Part shown: positions 29,779-40,246 of the stretch, piece by piece
Position numbering within the stretch: the stretch's first letter is position 1
How the letters are laid out: the number at the start of each line of letters is the position of its first letter
Source of the DNA: Avibacterium avium
Lineage (GTDB): Bacteria; Pseudomonadota; Gammaproteobacteria; Enterobacterales; Pasteurellaceae
Assembly (NCBI RefSeq): GCF_900454535.1
Contig: NZ_UGSP01000001.1
Coordinates: forward strand, 1,051,501-1,115,500
DNA: 64,000 nucleotides
Direction of reading: 5' to 3'
The notes under the pieces: generated by a model
What the model saw: only the letters and a program-made list of their open reading frames with translations
Told to the model about the DNA's origin: nothing
The model's database searches: none
Translations under genes and position numbers: made by a program

Positions 29779-30066
29779 TTATTTCCTATGTTCTTGAAAT
29801 TTAAAATATTCTTGTAAAATCGTTACGATTAACTCTGAACGACTAACACGCTGTACAGACGCTAAATCTTCTAATTTTTGAACAATATCCGTATGCAATT
29901 TTAGCTCAACACGCTTTAGCCCACAGGATTTATCCCGTTTAAGCTGATTGCGTTTGTTGATACGGAGTTGTTGTTCTCGGGTCAGCGGATTTGTTTTTGG
30001 GCGTCCCACTTTGGGTGTGTTAGCAAACAGATCTAAGGTTATGCAATCTGCATCTTGTTTTGCCAT
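29779..30066 (-). CDS. ybfE: YbfE-type ribbon-helix-helix protein
   Basis: A 95-residue basic protein. Its C-terminal part (LKRVELKLHTDIVQKLEDLASVQRVSRSELIVTILQEYF) looks like a ribbon-helix-helix DNA-binding fold. It matches YbfE, which is LexA-regulated in E. coli. I see no CTGTN8ACAG LexA box in the 126 bp upstream. A Fur-like sequence is there instead. It starts the ybfE-fldA-fur operon. Confidence 0.88.
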   Translation of the reverse strand: MAKQDADCITLDLFANTPKVGRPKTNPLTREQQLRINKRNQLKRDKSCGLKRVELKLHTDIVQKLEDLASVQRVSRSELIVTILQEYFKFQEHRK

Positions 30067-30092
30067 TTTTCAAATCACTGAACTGGTTAAAA

Positions 30093-30120
30093 TGTAGCTA
30101 ATTGAGAATGATAAGCTACA
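30093..30120. promoter_or_regulatory. Fur-like box framed by an inverted repeat, upstream of ybfE-fldA-fur
   Basis: TGAGAATGATAAGCT (30103-30117) resembles the 7-1-7 Fur box, with about 10 of 14 matches and a strong left half. It is enclosed by TGTAGCT and AGCTACA, perfect 7-bp inverted arms. It lies about 30-50 bp before ybfE, where it could give Fur control of its own operon. Confidence 0.45.
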
Positions 30121-30192
30121 ACTACTAATGACCGCGAACTATATCACAATTCATAGTTGATTAAAACCCTCAACCTTTGATTGGTGAGATTG

Positions 30193-30978
30193 TTATTGGC
30201 TATCTAAAAAACGCTGAATAATGCGAATGATCGCTTCTGGTTTTTCCGCGTGTACCCAATGTCCGCTGCCGTTTATGGTAAAGGACGTGGCTTGCGGAAA
30301 TTGCGCTAAAATCTGCTCGCTATATTCTGGCTGAATATAATCCGACTGCCCACCTTTAATAAATAGGGTAGGGTTGGGGTAAAAACAAGTTTTCCAATCC
30401 ATAATATTGGCATAATTTTGTTGAAGTGCGGTCAAATTAAAGCGAAATTTTTCCGCCGATTGGCCGTCAAAGGATTTCAGCATAAATTGTTGAATACTTT
30501 CTTGTGGAATATGTTGGCTTAAAATCGGTTTGGCCTGTTGGCGAGTTTCAGGCTGCGCGGCTTTAACGGCAAATAATCCAGCAAAAATGCTATCGTGGCC
30601 GTGTTCGCCATATTTCACTGGCGCAATATCAATCACGATCAATTTTTCCACTAAATCAGGGCGAAGTGCGGCGGCTTTCATTGCAGTTTTTCCGCCCATT
30701 GAATGGCCGATTAAGATCACTTTTTTTAGCTCTAAATGTTCAATGGTCGCTAATAGATCTTCTGCCATTAATTCATAATTCATTGATTCAGAATGAAAAC
30801 TCTGCCCGTGATTGCGTAAATCTACGCGTAAAATAGGGTAATGTTCCGCAAAAGCGCGAGCGATCACCCCTAAATTATTCATATCGCCAAATAAGCCGTG
30901 AATAAACACCAAGGTAGGGTTGCTAGTCGGTTGTTTTAATTGATGAAATTGAAAATTGAGTAATTGCGTTTGCGACAT
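30193..30978 (-). CDS. ybfF: Alpha/beta-hydrolase esterase YbfF
   Basis: A 261-residue alpha/beta-hydrolase. The nucleophile elbow is GHSMGG, FIHGLFGDMNNLG forms the oxyanion region, and GSGHWVHAEKP has the catalytic histidine. E. coli YbfF is an esterase active on short acyl and acyl-CoA esters. I chose ATG at 30978 (MSQTQLLNFQF) because it aligns with the family. The longer frame from 31044 would run into the seqA promoter. Divergent from seqA as in E. coli. Confidence 0.92.
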   Translation of the reverse strand: MSQTQLLNFQFHQLKQPTSNPTLVFIHGLFGDMNNLGVIARAFAEHYPILRVDLRNHGQSFHSESMNYELMAEDLLATIEHLELKKVILIGHSMGGKTAMKAAALRPDLVEKLIVIDIAPVKYGEHGHDSIFAGLFAVKAAQPETRQQAKPILSQHIPQESIQQFMLKSFDGQSAEKFRFNLTALQQNYANIMDWKTCFYPNPTLFIKGGQSDYIQPEYSEQILAQFPQATSFTINGSGHWVHAEKPEAIIRIIQRFLDSQ

Positions 30979-31010
30979 AATTTTTGCGTGAGTATTTGAA
31001 AATAAATCGC

Positions 31011-31016
31011 TATAAT
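31011..31016 (+). promoter_or_regulatory. Candidate -10 box of seqA
   Basis: TATAAT lies 42 bp before the seqA start in the short divergent gap with ybfF. No good -35 box is at the usual distance, so the call is tentative. Confidence 0.35.
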
Positions 31017-31057
31017 GTTGTAAAAGCGTAAAGAGATCAAGCAACTGGAGAGAAAAA

Positions 31058-31690
31058 ATGAAAATTATTGAAGTAGATGAAGAACTTTATCAATATATAG
31101 CCAGCCAAACCCGATCTATCGGTGAGAGTGCTTCTGATATTTTACGCCGTTTACTCAATTTTCCTGCGGTGCGTGCGGATAACAACGTGGCGATTGCGCC
31201 GAGCCTTGCTGCTGATAATCAAAGTGCGGTGGAAATTTCCAATGAATTTGCACAGCCGAATGAAAAAGTGGAAGAAAAGCCAGCGGCAAGAGAAAAAGTA
31301 TCCACGAAAAAGCAATCTGATGAAGCGATCCAAAAAGTGGTTGGCAAAGTGCGTGAATTGATCCAGTCAGCAGATTTCCAACAGGAAAGCAAAGCTGTAG
31401 TGCGTTTTTTAGCGATTTTACGCGTGCTTTATCGCACCAATCCAGAAAGTTTTGCGCAGGCGACAGAATCTTTACAAGGCCGTACACGCGTTTACTTTGC
31501 ACGCGATGAAGGCACCTTATTAATGGCGGGTAATCACACCAAACCAAAACAAATTCCTGATACGCCATATTGGGTGATCACCAATACGAACAGCGGACGC
31601 AAAATGTTAATGCTGGAAGGGGCGATGCAATCAATGCACTTGCCAGAAGAATTAATTGATGAAGTGCGGTCGTTTTTCACTGCAAATTAA
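31058..31690 (+). CDS. seqA: Replication initiation negative modulator SeqA
   Basis: A 210-residue protein that binds hemimethylated GATC sites and blocks re-initiation at oriC. The N-terminal oligomerisation domain is MKIIEVDEELYQYIASQT…SASDILRRLL. A charged linker (about residues 65-95) precedes the C-terminal DNA-binding domain (FLAILRVLYRTNPESFAQA… TNTNSGRKMLML). The start follows a GGAGAG site. menE begins 12 bp after the stop. Confidence 0.96.
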   Translation: MKIIEVDEELYQYIASQTRSIGESASDILRRLLNFPAVRADNNVAIAPSLAADNQSAVEISNEFAQPNEKVEEKPAAREKVSTKKQSDEAIQKVVGKVRELIQSADFQQESKAVVRFLAILRVLYRTNPESFAQATESLQGRTRVYFARDEGTLLMAGNHTKPKQIPDTPYWVITNTNSGRKMLMLEGAMQSMHLPEELIDEVRSFFTAN

Positions 31691-31701
31691 TTGGCATTAC
31701 A

Positions 31702-33114
31702 ATGACATATCTTTGGCAACATTATGCCGCTCAGCCTGATTATCAACACAAAGTAGCCTTGCGTAATGAGCAAGGCGAACTTTTTTCTTGGCAACAACTT
31801 AGCGAAAAAATTAATGGCATGGCTTATGCGTTTTCTCTGCAAGGAGTAAAGGCTGGCAATGGCATTGCGTTGTGCGGAAAAAATAGTTTCGCCTTATTGC
31901 TTGCCTATTTGGCAGGAATTCAGCTTGGCGCAAGAGTGCTAGGGATTAATCCTGCCTTTCCAGAAGAAAAGATCGCGCAATTATGTGAAAACGCAGCAGT
32001 GCCGTTTTATTACGATCCTAAGTGTGAAAAAACGTTGCAAAATTGCACCGCACTTTTGATTTCATCGGACTTGCCACATTCTTCTGTATTAAAAGAACAG
32101 GCAATGGCGGATTACGATCCCAACCGCCCCGCGACAATGACGCTTACATCAGGCTCTACGGGCAACCCTAAAGCGGTGGTGCATACTGTGCAAGGGCATT
32201 TGGATAATGCGCAAGGCGTGTGTGAGTTAATGGCGTTTGGGGCTGAAAATGCGTGGTTGCTTTCTTTGCCTTTATATCACGTTTCAGGCCAAAGCATTGT
32301 GTGGCGCTGGATGTACGCTGGGGCAAGGCTGAATTTGCCAAATGAAGATTTTTATACGGAAGCGGCTAGCGTTTCTCATCTTTCCCTTGTGCCAACCCAG
32401 TTGCAACGGTTTATCGCTTATTTACAACAACGCCCTGAACAAACCATTCAAACGCAACATATTTTATTGGGCGGTAGCCATATTCCCCTTGCTTTAACAC
32501 AACAGGCTGCACAATATTGTCTGACTTGTTATTCAGGCTATGGAATGACGGAAATGGCGTCCACGGTTTGTGCGAAAAAAAGCGATCAATATAATGGTGT
32601 GGGCTTGCCGCTTAAAGGACGAGAACTTGAACTCATTGGTGGTGAGATTTGCTTGCGTGGCGCAGGCTTGGGGCTAGGCTATTGGCAACAGGGCGAAATA
32701 TTACCCTTAGTGCAACAAGACGGCTGGCTTCATACCAAAGATCTGGGTGAATGGCAAAATGGCGAGTTACGCGTTTTAGGGCGTTTAGACAATATGTTTA
32801 TTTCAGGCGGTGAGAACATTCAGCCTGAAGAGATTGAACGGATAATCTTGCATTATCCTGAAATAAAACAAGTAGTTATCCTGCCAGTGGAGGACAGCGA
32901 ATTTGGTCAGCGACCTGTAGCAATGGTTGAGTTTGCCAATGGATTTAGTCAAAGTGCGGTGGAAAATTTACGAATTTGGCTTGCCACAAGATTAGAAAAA
33001 TTTAAGCAACCCATACACTATTTTCCGCTAGATGTGGCACAATGCCAGCAGCAGGGAACAATTAAAATTTCACGCAATGCGTTAAAAACAGTATTACAGC
33101 AATTAATGGGATAA
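31702..33114 (+). CDS. menE: O-succinylbenzoate-CoA ligase
   Basis: A 470-residue acyl-adenylating enzyme that activates o-succinylbenzoate in menaquinone synthesis. The AMP-binding motif is TLTSGSTGNPKAVVHT, with SGYGMTEMAST and LGRLDNMFISGGENIQPEEIE downstream. Family length is 450-490. Menaquinol is the likely electron donor of the Nrf and Nor systems in this window. Being in the same orientation with a tiny gap, it may be read with seqA. Confidence 0.9.
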   Translation: MTYLWQHYAAQPDYQHKVALRNEQGELFSWQQLSEKINGMAYAFSLQGVKAGNGIALCGKNSFALLLAYLAGIQLGARVLGINPAFPEEKIAQLCENAAVPFYYDPKCEKTLQNCTALLISSDLPHSSVLKEQAMADYDPNRPATMTLTSGSTGNPKAVVHTVQGHLDNAQGVCELMAFGAENAWLLSLPLYHVSGQSIVWRWMYAGARLNLPNEDFYTEAASVSHLSLVPTQLQRFIAYLQQRPEQTIQTQHILLGGSHIPLALTQQAAQYCLTCYSGYGMTEMASTVCAKKSDQYNGVGLPLKGRELELIGGEICLRGAGLGLGYWQQGEILPLVQQDGWLHTKDLGEWQNGELRVLGRLDNMFISGGENIQPEEIERIILHYPEIKQVVILPVEDSEFGQRPVAMVEFANGFSQSAVENLRIWLATRLEKFKQPIHYFPLDVAQCQQQGTIKISRNALKTVLQQLMG

Positions 33115-33117
33115 TTG

Positions 33118-36100
33118 ATGAGAGCTATTAAAACCTTCTTTATTTATATCGCGTTTTTGATTTTTGCCAGTTCAGCCTTGGCAGAATTACCTTCTGCACA
33201 GCAAATTCAGACACAGCTGACGGCGGCAAAAGAAACAGATCAAACAGATCCTGTGAATAAAACACAAGTGGCTAATTTGGAAGAAACGCTAGATTTTCTC
33301 GCCAAAATTGATAAGCAAAAACAAGATTATGCCGCATTAAAAGATTTAATTAATAATGCACCACAAAATATTTTAGCGATACAAAATAATTTAGATAAAT
33401 TAAAAAATAAAGTGTTTCCTTCTGAGCAAGAGCTATTAACGCTTTCTTTGTCAGAGTTACAAACGCAATTAATTACCACACAGCAAAACTTACAACAAGT
33501 TCAAACCGATTTGGTGGCAATTAATGCTCAGCTAGTCAGTCAGCGTGCTGCGCCAGAGCGTGCACAATCTGCATTGAGTACAAATTTATTAAGAACGCAA
33601 GAAATTGATAAGCAATTATTTAATTTAGCGCCAGATTCTACAGAAAAAATAAGATTAGATGCTGAATTAGAATACCTTACCTTGCAAAATTATTATAATC
33701 AATTATTGTTGCAAGGAAATAATGATTTAACGTCTTTATACACTATTCAATCTGAGGAAAAAACATTACAACAACAGCAATTACAAAATAAATTATCTTT
33801 ATTACAACAGGTGATTAATGAGAAAAACTTGCAAGAAACCCGTCAGCAAGCGGAGCAATTAAAGCAATCTCAGAATAATAATTCTACTACTAATCCAGCA
33901 ATTTTAGAACAGCAAAAAGTAAATTTACAGATTAGCCAAGATCTGATTAAAGAAACAACGCAATTAAATATTCTTTCTCAAGATAATCTGCGTATTAAAA
34001 GTGTGTTAGATAATTTACAACAAACAGAACGAAATATTAATGAGCAAATTAGTGCACTGCAAGGTACATTAGTACTTTCTCGTATCATTAACAAGCAGAA
34101 GCAATTATTACCACAAGATCAAATGATTCAAGGATTATCGAAACAAATTACCGATCTGCGTGTGAAGATTTTTGATTTAACGGAATCAAGAGATAATTTG
34201 TATGACACCTCAGGTTATATTGCTAATTTAGCAAAAACGGCGAATACAACCTTTAATGATGCAGAAAAAGCACAGCTTAATAGTATTTTACAAGAAAGAC
34301 GAAAACTCTTATCTGATACCATTACTATATTAAATAATCAGCTTAATTTAGCGATTAATATTGAATTGAACCAACAGCAGGTTACCGCAATTAGTGATAC
34401 CCTGCAAAGCAAATTACAACAGCAAAGCTTTTGGGTGAGAAGTAATCCTCCCATTGATCTTGATTGGGTAGCTAATTTCTTGCCAAAATTACAATTTCAG
34501 TTAAAGGATATTTCTAAGTTAATCAACTTTTCTAACTGGACAGAAAATATTTTTCCTGCGGCAGTATCAATTTTATTTTTATTGTCTATTGTGGGATTAA
34601 TTCAATGGCGTAAGGATAAAATTACACAGCGTTTAGCATTGATTAATAGCCGTATTAATACCTTAAAAGGTGAGCGCCAGCGTTATACACCTGAAGCTAT
34701 TTTTTGGACGTTAATTTTATGTTTGCGTTCAACCTTTATTTTTCTTTCTACACTCATTTTAATCTTAACTTTTTGTTTTGAAACCCCTGAAGATTTCTTA
34801 TTCTGGGCAGTGAGAATGGCGGGCTATTGGCTATTATTTGCTTTTATTTTGGCAATGTTACGACCAAATGGATTGGCTTATCGCCATTTTAATATGCCGC
34901 AATATAACGTACAGTTATTTTATTCTGTGTTTAAACGTTCGGTATGGATTAATGCCCTATGGTTAAATGCCGCGATTTTTACCTATTTGGATACGGGCAT
35001 TACGAATGATGTATTAGGTGAATTATTAACGATCTTTATTTTAGTCATCACCTTATTTATTGTTGGGCCACGCTTACGTTATGCAGTAACTATTTATCAG
35101 CAAACACAAGAACAAGCGGGTGAACAAAGCCATTTTTTAAGATTAGCAAGATTAATTTTAGTGATCGCGCCCATTGCCTTAATTGTGCTAATTATTATGG
35201 GCTATTATTATACCGCACTTAATTTGATGGAACATTTAATGTCTTCTTATTTTGTGTTAGTGATCTGGATGATTGCGCGCGATGTGGTGTATCGTGGCTT
35301 TACCGTATCGGCAAGACGCCTTGCTTATCGCCGTTTACAAGAAAAAATTCAGGCGCAACAAGCACAAAAAGAAGAAAATAATAATGATCTTAATTCAGAT
35401 TATTCCCGCGAAGAAAGCTTAGCCATTTCGCAAGTGAAAAGCCAAGTGAAAAGCGTGGTGGATCTCTTATTATGGTTGGCATTATTTGGCTTATTTTATT
35501 GGGTGTGGTCTGATCTCATCACCGTTGCCTATTATTTAGAAGGGGTAACCTTGTGGCAACAACAGGTGGTAACAGAAACTGGCACGGTGAGCGAATCCAT
35601 CACCTTGCTGAATTTATTATTTGCTTTGATTATTATCATCGGCACTTATGCGTTAGTGAAAAATATTGGCGGCTTGCTCGAAGTCTTAGTATTTTCACGA
35701 ATGAGTTTTTCACAGGGAACGCCTTATACCATCACCACCTTGCTGACCTATTTTATTATTGCTATCGGCGGTGGCGCGGCGTTTTCCGTGTTAGGAATGT
35801 CGTGGTCAAAATTACAATGGTTATTTGCCGCACTTTCGGTAGGTTTAGGTTTCGGTTTACAAGAAATCTTCGCCAACTTTATTTCAGGTATTATCATCTT
35901 ATTTGAACGCCCGGTGCGGATTGGCGATGTGGTTACTATTGGGGAATATTCAGGCACGGTATCGAAAATTCGTATTCGTTCCACCACTTTGATCGATTTT
36001 GATAAAAAAGAAGTGATCGTGCCAAATAAGGCTTTCGTAACAGAACGCTTGATCAACTGGGCATTGACTGATTCAATGACGCGCGTGGTGCTAAGCGTAG

Positions 36101-36423
36101 GCGTGGCTTATGGCTCAGATTTAGAATTAGTGAAACGTTTATTATTACAAGCGGCAGATGAATGTGAATATGTTTTGAAAGATCCAGAGCCTGTGGCATA
36201 CTTCTTAACTTTTGGCGCAAGTACCTTGGATCACGAACTGCGTGTTTATGTGGGTAACCTAAATGAACGCACCCGAACCATCGATTATGTAAATCGCCGT
36301 ATTGATGAGCTATTTGCCGCGCATAATGTGGAAATTGCGTTCAATCAGCTTGATGTGTTCATTAAAAATCCAACCACATCGCAAGAAATAAAAATCGTGT
36401 CAGAAAATTTAGCGAAATCATAA
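33118..36423 (+). CDS. mscK: Large mechanosensitive channel of the MscS family (MscK-like)
   Basis: A 1101-residue inner-membrane protein with a signal peptide (ending SALAE). A long coiled-coil-rich periplasmic region follows (about residues 25-460), then about 11 membrane spans. The MscS core lies near the C-terminus (SVGLGFGLQEIFANFISGIIILFERPVRIGDVV). It should open on membrane tension to release solutes. I prefer ATG at 33118 to the TTG three bases earlier that directly follows the menE stop. MscM (YjeP) is the alternative paralogue name. Confidence 0.88.
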   Translation: MRAIKTFFIYIAFLIFASSALAELPSAQQIQTQLTAAKETDQTDPVNKTQVANLEETLDFLAKIDKQKQDYAALKDLINNAPQNILAIQNNLDKLKNKVFPSEQELLTLSLSELQTQLITTQQNLQQVQTDLVAINAQLVSQRAAPERAQSALSTNLLRTQEIDKQLFNLAPDSTEKIRLDAELEYLTLQNYYNQLLLQGNNDLTSLYTIQSEEKTLQQQQLQNKLSLLQQVINEKNLQETRQQAEQLKQSQNNNSTTNPAILEQQKVNLQISQDLIKETTQLNILSQDNLRIKSVLDNLQQTERNINEQISALQGTLVLSRIINKQKQLLPQDQMIQGLSKQITDLRVKIFDLTESRDNLYDTSGYIANLAKTANTTFNDAEKAQLNSILQERRKLLSDTITILNNQLNLAINIELNQQQVTAISDTLQSKLQQQSFWVRSNPPIDLDWVANFLPKLQFQLKDISKLINFSNWTENIFPAAVSILFLLSIVGLIQWRKDKITQRLALINSRINTLKGERQRYTPEAIFWTLILCLRSTFIFLSTLILILTFCFETPEDFLFWAVRMAGYWLLFAFILAMLRPNGLAYRHFNMPQYNVQLFYSVFKRSVWINALWLNAAIFTYLDTGITNDVLGELLTIFILVITLFIVGPRLRYAVTIYQQTQEQAGEQSHFLRLARLILVIAPIALIVLIIMGYYYTALNLMEHLMSSYFVLVIWMIARDVVYRGFTVSARRLAYRRLQEKIQAQQAQKEENNNDLNSDYSREESLAISQVKSQVKSVVDLLLWLALFGLFYWVWSDLITVAYYLEGVTLWQQQVVTETGTVSESITLLNLLFALIIIIGTYALVKNIGGLLEVLVFSRMSFSQGTPYTITTLLTYFIIAIGGGAAFSVLGMSWSKLQWLFAALSVGLGFGLQEIFANFISGIIILFERPVRIGDVVTIGEYSGTVSKIRIRSTTLIDFDKKEVIVPNKAFVTERLINWALTDSMTRVVLSVGVAYGSDLELVKRLLLQAADECEYVLKDPEPVAYFLTFGASTLDHELRVYVGNLNERTRTIDYVNRRIDELFAAHNVEIAFNQLDVFIKNPTTSQEIKIVSENLAKS

Positions 36424-36443
36424 GGAATAAATAAGGAAAAATA

Positions 36444-37526
36444 ATGGCAGGAAACAGTATCGGACAACTTTTTCGCGTAACCACCTTTGGTGAATCCCAC
36501 GGCGTTGCCTTGGGCTGTATTGTGGACGGCGTACCACCGGGGCTTGAACTTTCAGAACAGGACATTCAGCCAGATTTGGATCGCCGCAAACCCGGCACTT
36601 CACGTTACACCACGCCAAGACGGGAAGATGACGAAGTGCAAATTCTCTCAGGGGTGTTTGAAGGGAAAACCACTGGCACGAGCATTGGAATGATCATCAA
36701 AAATGCTGATCAACGCTCGCAAGATTATGGCGAAATCAAAGATCGTTTCCGTCCGGGGCACGCTGATTATACTTACCAACAAAAATACGGCTTGCGTGAT
36801 TATCGTGGTGGTGGACGTTCTTCCGCTCGCGAAACAGCAATGCGCGTAGCCGCCGGAGCAATTGCGAAAAAATATCTGCGTGAACATTTTGGCGTTGAAG
36901 TGCGCGGTTATCTTTCGCAAATTGGCTCGGTGAAAATTGATCCGAAAACGGTGGAAGACATTGCCCAAATTGACTGGCAGCAAGTAAACAGCAACCCATT
37001 TTTCTGCCCCGATCCAAGTGCGGTGGAAAAATTTGATGAATTAATCCGCGAGTTAAAAAAAGAGGGCAATTCCATCGGCGCTAAATTAACTGTGGTGGCA
37101 GAAAATGTGCCAGTAGGCTTAGGTGAACCGGTTTTCGATCGCCTTGATGCGGATTTGGCACACGCGTTAATGGGCATTAATGCAGTGAAAGGCGTGGAAA
37201 TTGGTGATGGCTTTGCAGTGGTGGAGCAAAAAGGCACGCAGCACCGTGACGAAATGACGCCAGCAGGTTTTTGTTCTAACCACGCAGGGGGAATTTTAGG
37301 TGGCATTAGCTCGGGCCAACCGATTATTGCGACTATTGCGTTAAAGCCTACTTCGAGCATTACCATTGCAGGACGTTCAGTGAATTTGAATAATGAGCCA
37401 GTGGAAGTGATCACCAAAGGGCGCCACGATCCTTGTGTAGGCATTCGTGCCGTACCTATTGCGGAAGCAATGACCGCCATTGTTTTACTCGATCACCTAT
37501 TAAGATTTAAGGCACAATGTAAATGA
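36444..37526 (+). CDS. aroC: Chorismate synthase
   Basis: A 360-residue FMN-dependent enzyme that makes chorismate from EPSP, the last shikimate step. Signatures include [19 protein letters not shown], the [16 protein letters not shown] region, and [21 protein letters not shown]. Length matches the family. It overlaps mepA by 4 bp. Confidence 0.97.
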   Translation: MAGNSIGQLFRVTTFGESHGVALGCIVDGVPPGLELSEQDIQPDLDRRKPGTSRYTTPRREDDEVQILSGVFEGKTTGTSIGMIIKNADQRSQDYGEIKDRFRPGHADYTYQQKYGLRDYRGGGRSSARETAMRVAAGAIAKKYLREHFGVEVRGYLSQIGSVKIDPKTVEDIAQIDWQQVNSNPFFCPDPSAVEKFDELIRELKKEGNSIGAKLTVVAENVPVGLGEPVFDRLDADLAHALMGINAVKGVEIGDGFAVVEQKGTQHRDEMTPAGFCSNHAGGILGGISSGQPIIATIALKPTSSITIAGRSVNLNNEPVEVITKGRHDPCVGIRAVPIAEAMTAIVLLDHLLRFKAQCK

Positions 37527-38380
37527 AAAACTTAACCAAATTATTAAGTGCGGTGCTTTTTTGCGGAATTTTTTCTGCGAGCAGCGCAATGGCAGGCCCT
37601 GAATATTGGCAGAAAGTCAAACGCCCTATTGCGGGCGAGCCAACCCCAGTGGGATCTTATAGCAATGGCTGTATTATCGGTGCGCAACCTTTGCCTTTTA
37701 ATGGCGAAGGCTACCAAGTGATCCGCACCAGCAAAAATCGCTATTACGGACACCCAGATATGATTGCCTATTTGCAACGCTTAGGTAAAAAAGCCAAATC
37801 TGCGGGCATTCCAACAATGCTTATTGGTGATATTGCAATGCCGGGGGGCGGACGCTTTTTAACGGGACACGCCAGCCATCAAATGGGCTTGGACGCAGAT
37901 ATTTGGCTACGTTTAGGACGTTTATCCGATAAAGATGCACAAAATCCAGCAGGAATGGGCTTGCTAGTGGTGGATCGCAAAGCGCAACGTGTTGATGATT
38001 CCGTATGGAATGAAAATCACACCAATTTAATTCGTTTAGCGGCGCAAGATAAGCAAGTGGCGCGTATTTTCGTTAATCCAGCGATTAAATTGAAATTATG
38101 CCAAACGGTGCGTGGTGATCGCAGTTGGTTGCAGAAAATTCGTCCGTGGTTTGGACACGATTCCCATTTTCACGTTCGCTTAACTTGCCCGAAAGGCGCG
38201 ACTTACTGCGAAAATCAAGCGCCCGTCCCAGCAGGCGAGGGCTGTGGTGATGAGTTATATTCTTGGTTTAAACCAGCGAAACCTTCAACAGGAACAAGCA
38301 AACCCAAAGCGCGTCCACCTGAGCCATTTTTATGCCAGCAAGTAAGCCACGCCCCAAATCAAAGCGAATGGTTGGAATAA
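37523..38380 (+). CDS. mepA: Penicillin-insensitive murein endopeptidase
   Basis: A 285-residue periplasmic LAS-family zinc peptidase that cuts D-Ala-mDAP cross-links. The signal peptide ends near AMAGP. Zinc-ligand motifs are [14 protein letters not shown] and the C-terminal [10 protein letters not shown]. Cysteines are spaced as in E. coli MepA. An uptake signal lies in the signal-peptide codons. Coupled to aroC by a 4-bp overlap. Confidence 0.95.
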   Translation: MKNLTKLLSAVLFCGIFSASSAMAGPEYWQKVKRPIAGEPTPVGSYSNGCIIGAQPLPFNGEGYQVIRTSKNRYYGHPDMIAYLQRLGKKAKSAGIPTMLIGDIAMPGGGRFLTGHASHQMGLDADIWLRLGRLSDKDAQNPAGMGLLVVDRKAQRVDDSVWNENHTNLIRLAAQDKQVARIFVNPAIKLKLCQTVRGDRSWLQKIRPWFGHDSHFHVRLTCPKGATYCENQAPVPAGEGCGDELYSWFKPAKPSTGTSKPKARPPEPFLCQQVSHAPNQSEWLE

Positions 38381-38433
38381 GCCCTAGAATAACAATTAGG
38401 GTAGCAACATAAGAGCGAAAATAGGAGCGAAAA

Positions 38434-39198
38434 ATGGAAATCAGCCTAAATCTTATTGCGTTATTATTTTTAGTGGCATTTATTGCAGGATTTATTGACG
38501 CAATTGCTGGCGGTGGTGGTTTAATCACTATTCCTGCTTTATTGATGACAGGCGTTCCCCCAGCAATGGCATTAGGCACGAACAAACTGCAAGCCTGCGG
38601 CGGCTCATTTTCCGCGAGCTTTTATTTTTTACGCAAAAGAGCGGTGGATTTAAAAGAAATTTGGCTGCTTGTGCTAATGACCTTTATCGGCGCAGTGCTT
38701 GGCACGATCCTTATTCAGTTAGTGGATAGTGCGTTGATTAAAAAAGTTATTCCATTTTTAGTGCTAGCCATTGGCTTGTATTTTTTATTCACCCCAAATT
38801 TAGGCGATGAAGATCGGCACAAACGCATTTCTTACGCCACTTTTGCCTTTAGCGCAGGATTTGGAATTGGCTTTTATGATGGTTTCTTCGGGCCGGGAAC
38901 AGGCTCATTACTAAGTTTAGCTTTTGTTACGTTGCTTGGTTTTAATCTTGCGAAAGCCACAGCTCACGCCAAAGTGCTAAATTTCACGTCAAATATTGCC
39001 GCACTTTTGCTCTTTCTCATTGGTGGACAAATTTGGTGGGAAGCTGGGCTGGTAATGATGTTAGGACAAATTATCGGCGCAAATTTAGGTGCAAAAATGG
39101 TGCTAAGCAAAGGTAAACAGTTAATTCGCCCAATGGTGGTGATAATGTCTTTTATTATGACCGCCAAAATGGCTTATGATCAAGGCTGGTTCGGTTAG
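38434..39198 (+). CDS. yfcA: TauE/SafE-family membrane permease (YfcA-like)
   Basis: A 254-residue inner-membrane protein with about eight spans. The repeat motif is seen twice, as FIDAIAGGGGLITIPALL and FGIGFYDGFFGPGTGSLLS. The family exports or imports sulfur-containing or other anions, but the substrate of YfcA is unknown. It sits between mepA and lpxM, as in E. coli-like and Haemophilus gene orders. Confidence 0.9.
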   Translation: MEISLNLIALLFLVAFIAGFIDAIAGGGGLITIPALLMTGVPPAMALGTNKLQACGGSFSASFYFLRKRAVDLKEIWLLVLMTFIGAVLGTILIQLVDSALIKKVIPFLVLAIGLYFLFTPNLGDEDRHKRISYATFAFSAGFGIGFYDGFFGPGTGSLLSLAFVTLLGFNLAKATAHAKVLNFTSNIAALLLFLIGGQIWWEAGLVMMLGQIIGANLGAKMVLSKGKQLIRPMVVIMSFIMTAKMAYDQGWFG

Positions 39199-39208
39199 TT
39201 GAGGTTTT

Positions 39209-40165
39209 ATGACACAACAAAATGATGATGTACGCTTAACCGCTCGCGTGGGCTATGATCCCAAATGGCAATGGGCGTTTTTATTGCCAAAATATTGGGG
39301 CGTTTGGCTTGGTATTTTTGCCTTGGCGCTATTCGCCTTTGTGCCTTTTCGCTTAAGGGATAAGATCGCTGCGAAAATTGGTTTGCTCGCTGGGCAAAAA
39401 GCGAAAAAACAGCGTCATCGCGCAAGGATAAATTTGCAATATTGTTTCCCTGATTGGACAGAAAACCAGCGCGAAAAAGTAATTGATGAGATGTTTATCA
39501 CCGTTAGCCAAGTGATGCTGGGCATTGGTGAAATTGCGTTGCGCTCTAAAAAACATCTGCAACAACGCAGCGAATTTATCGGCCTTGAATATATTCAGCA
39601 AGCCAAAGCAGCGGGGCATAACATTATTTTAATGGTGCCGCACGGCTGGGCGATTGATGCCTCGGGGATCATTTTGCATACTTACGGAATGCCAATGACA
39701 TCAATGTATAATCCCCACCGTAACCCATTGGTCGATTGGCTGTGGACGATGACACGCCAGCGTTTTGGCGGCAAAATGCACGCCCGACAAAATGGCATAA
39801 AACCCTTTCTTAATGCAGTAAAAAAAGGTGAAATGGGGTATTATTTGCCTGATGAAGATTATGGCGAAGAATTAAGTGAATATGCGGATTTTTTTGCCAC
39901 TTATAAAGCCACCTTGCCGGGCTTGAATAAAATGGCAAAATTGGCAAAAGCTGTGGTGATCCCTATGTTTCCGCGCTATAACGCAGAGCGTGGTAAATAT
40001 GAAATGGAAATTCACCCACCAATGCCAATTAGCGAACAGCCTGCACAAATGGCACGGGAAATGAACAAAGAAATTGAGCAATTTGTTACCCCAACGCCAG
40101 AGCAGTATGTGTGGATTTTGCGTTTATTAAAAACCCGAAAAGATGGTGCGGATATTTATCGTTAA
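39209..40165 (+). CDS. lpxM: Lipid A late acyltransferase (LpxM/MsbB type)
   Basis: A 318-residue membrane-anchored acyltransferase that adds the last secondary acyl chain to Kdo2-lipid A. One membrane helix (about residues 30-50) precedes the catalytic HGWAID motif (VPHGWAIDASG), in the HX4(D/E) pattern. The GEMGYYLPDEDYG segment is typical. Haemophilus calls this gene msbB/htrB2. LpxL is the other paralogue, but linkage to yfcA favours LpxM. Confidence 0.9.
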   Translation: MTQQNDDVRLTARVGYDPKWQWAFLLPKYWGVWLGIFALALFAFVPFRLRDKIAAKIGLLAGQKAKKQRHRARINLQYCFPDWTENQREKVIDEMFITVSQVMLGIGEIALRSKKHLQQRSEFIGLEYIQQAKAAGHNIILMVPHGWAIDASGIILHTYGMPMTSMYNPHRNPLVDWLWTMTRQRFGGKMHARQNGIKPFLNAVKKGEMGYYLPDEDYGEELSEYADFFATYKATLPGLNKMAKLAKAVVIPMFPRYNAERGKYEMEIHPPMPISEQPAQMAREMNKEIEQFVTPTPEQYVWILRLLKTRKDGADIYR

Positions 40166-40246
40166 ATTGAATAATCTGTGATAATATGCGTGCCGCTCTT
40201 TTTTATGCAAAACGGTCGAAAATTTGACCGCACTTTAGGTAATAAA

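Noticed and set aside
36908..37480. 190-codon minus-strand frame inside aroC
   Set aside because: A shadow of aroC, a complete and well-matched gene on the plus strand.
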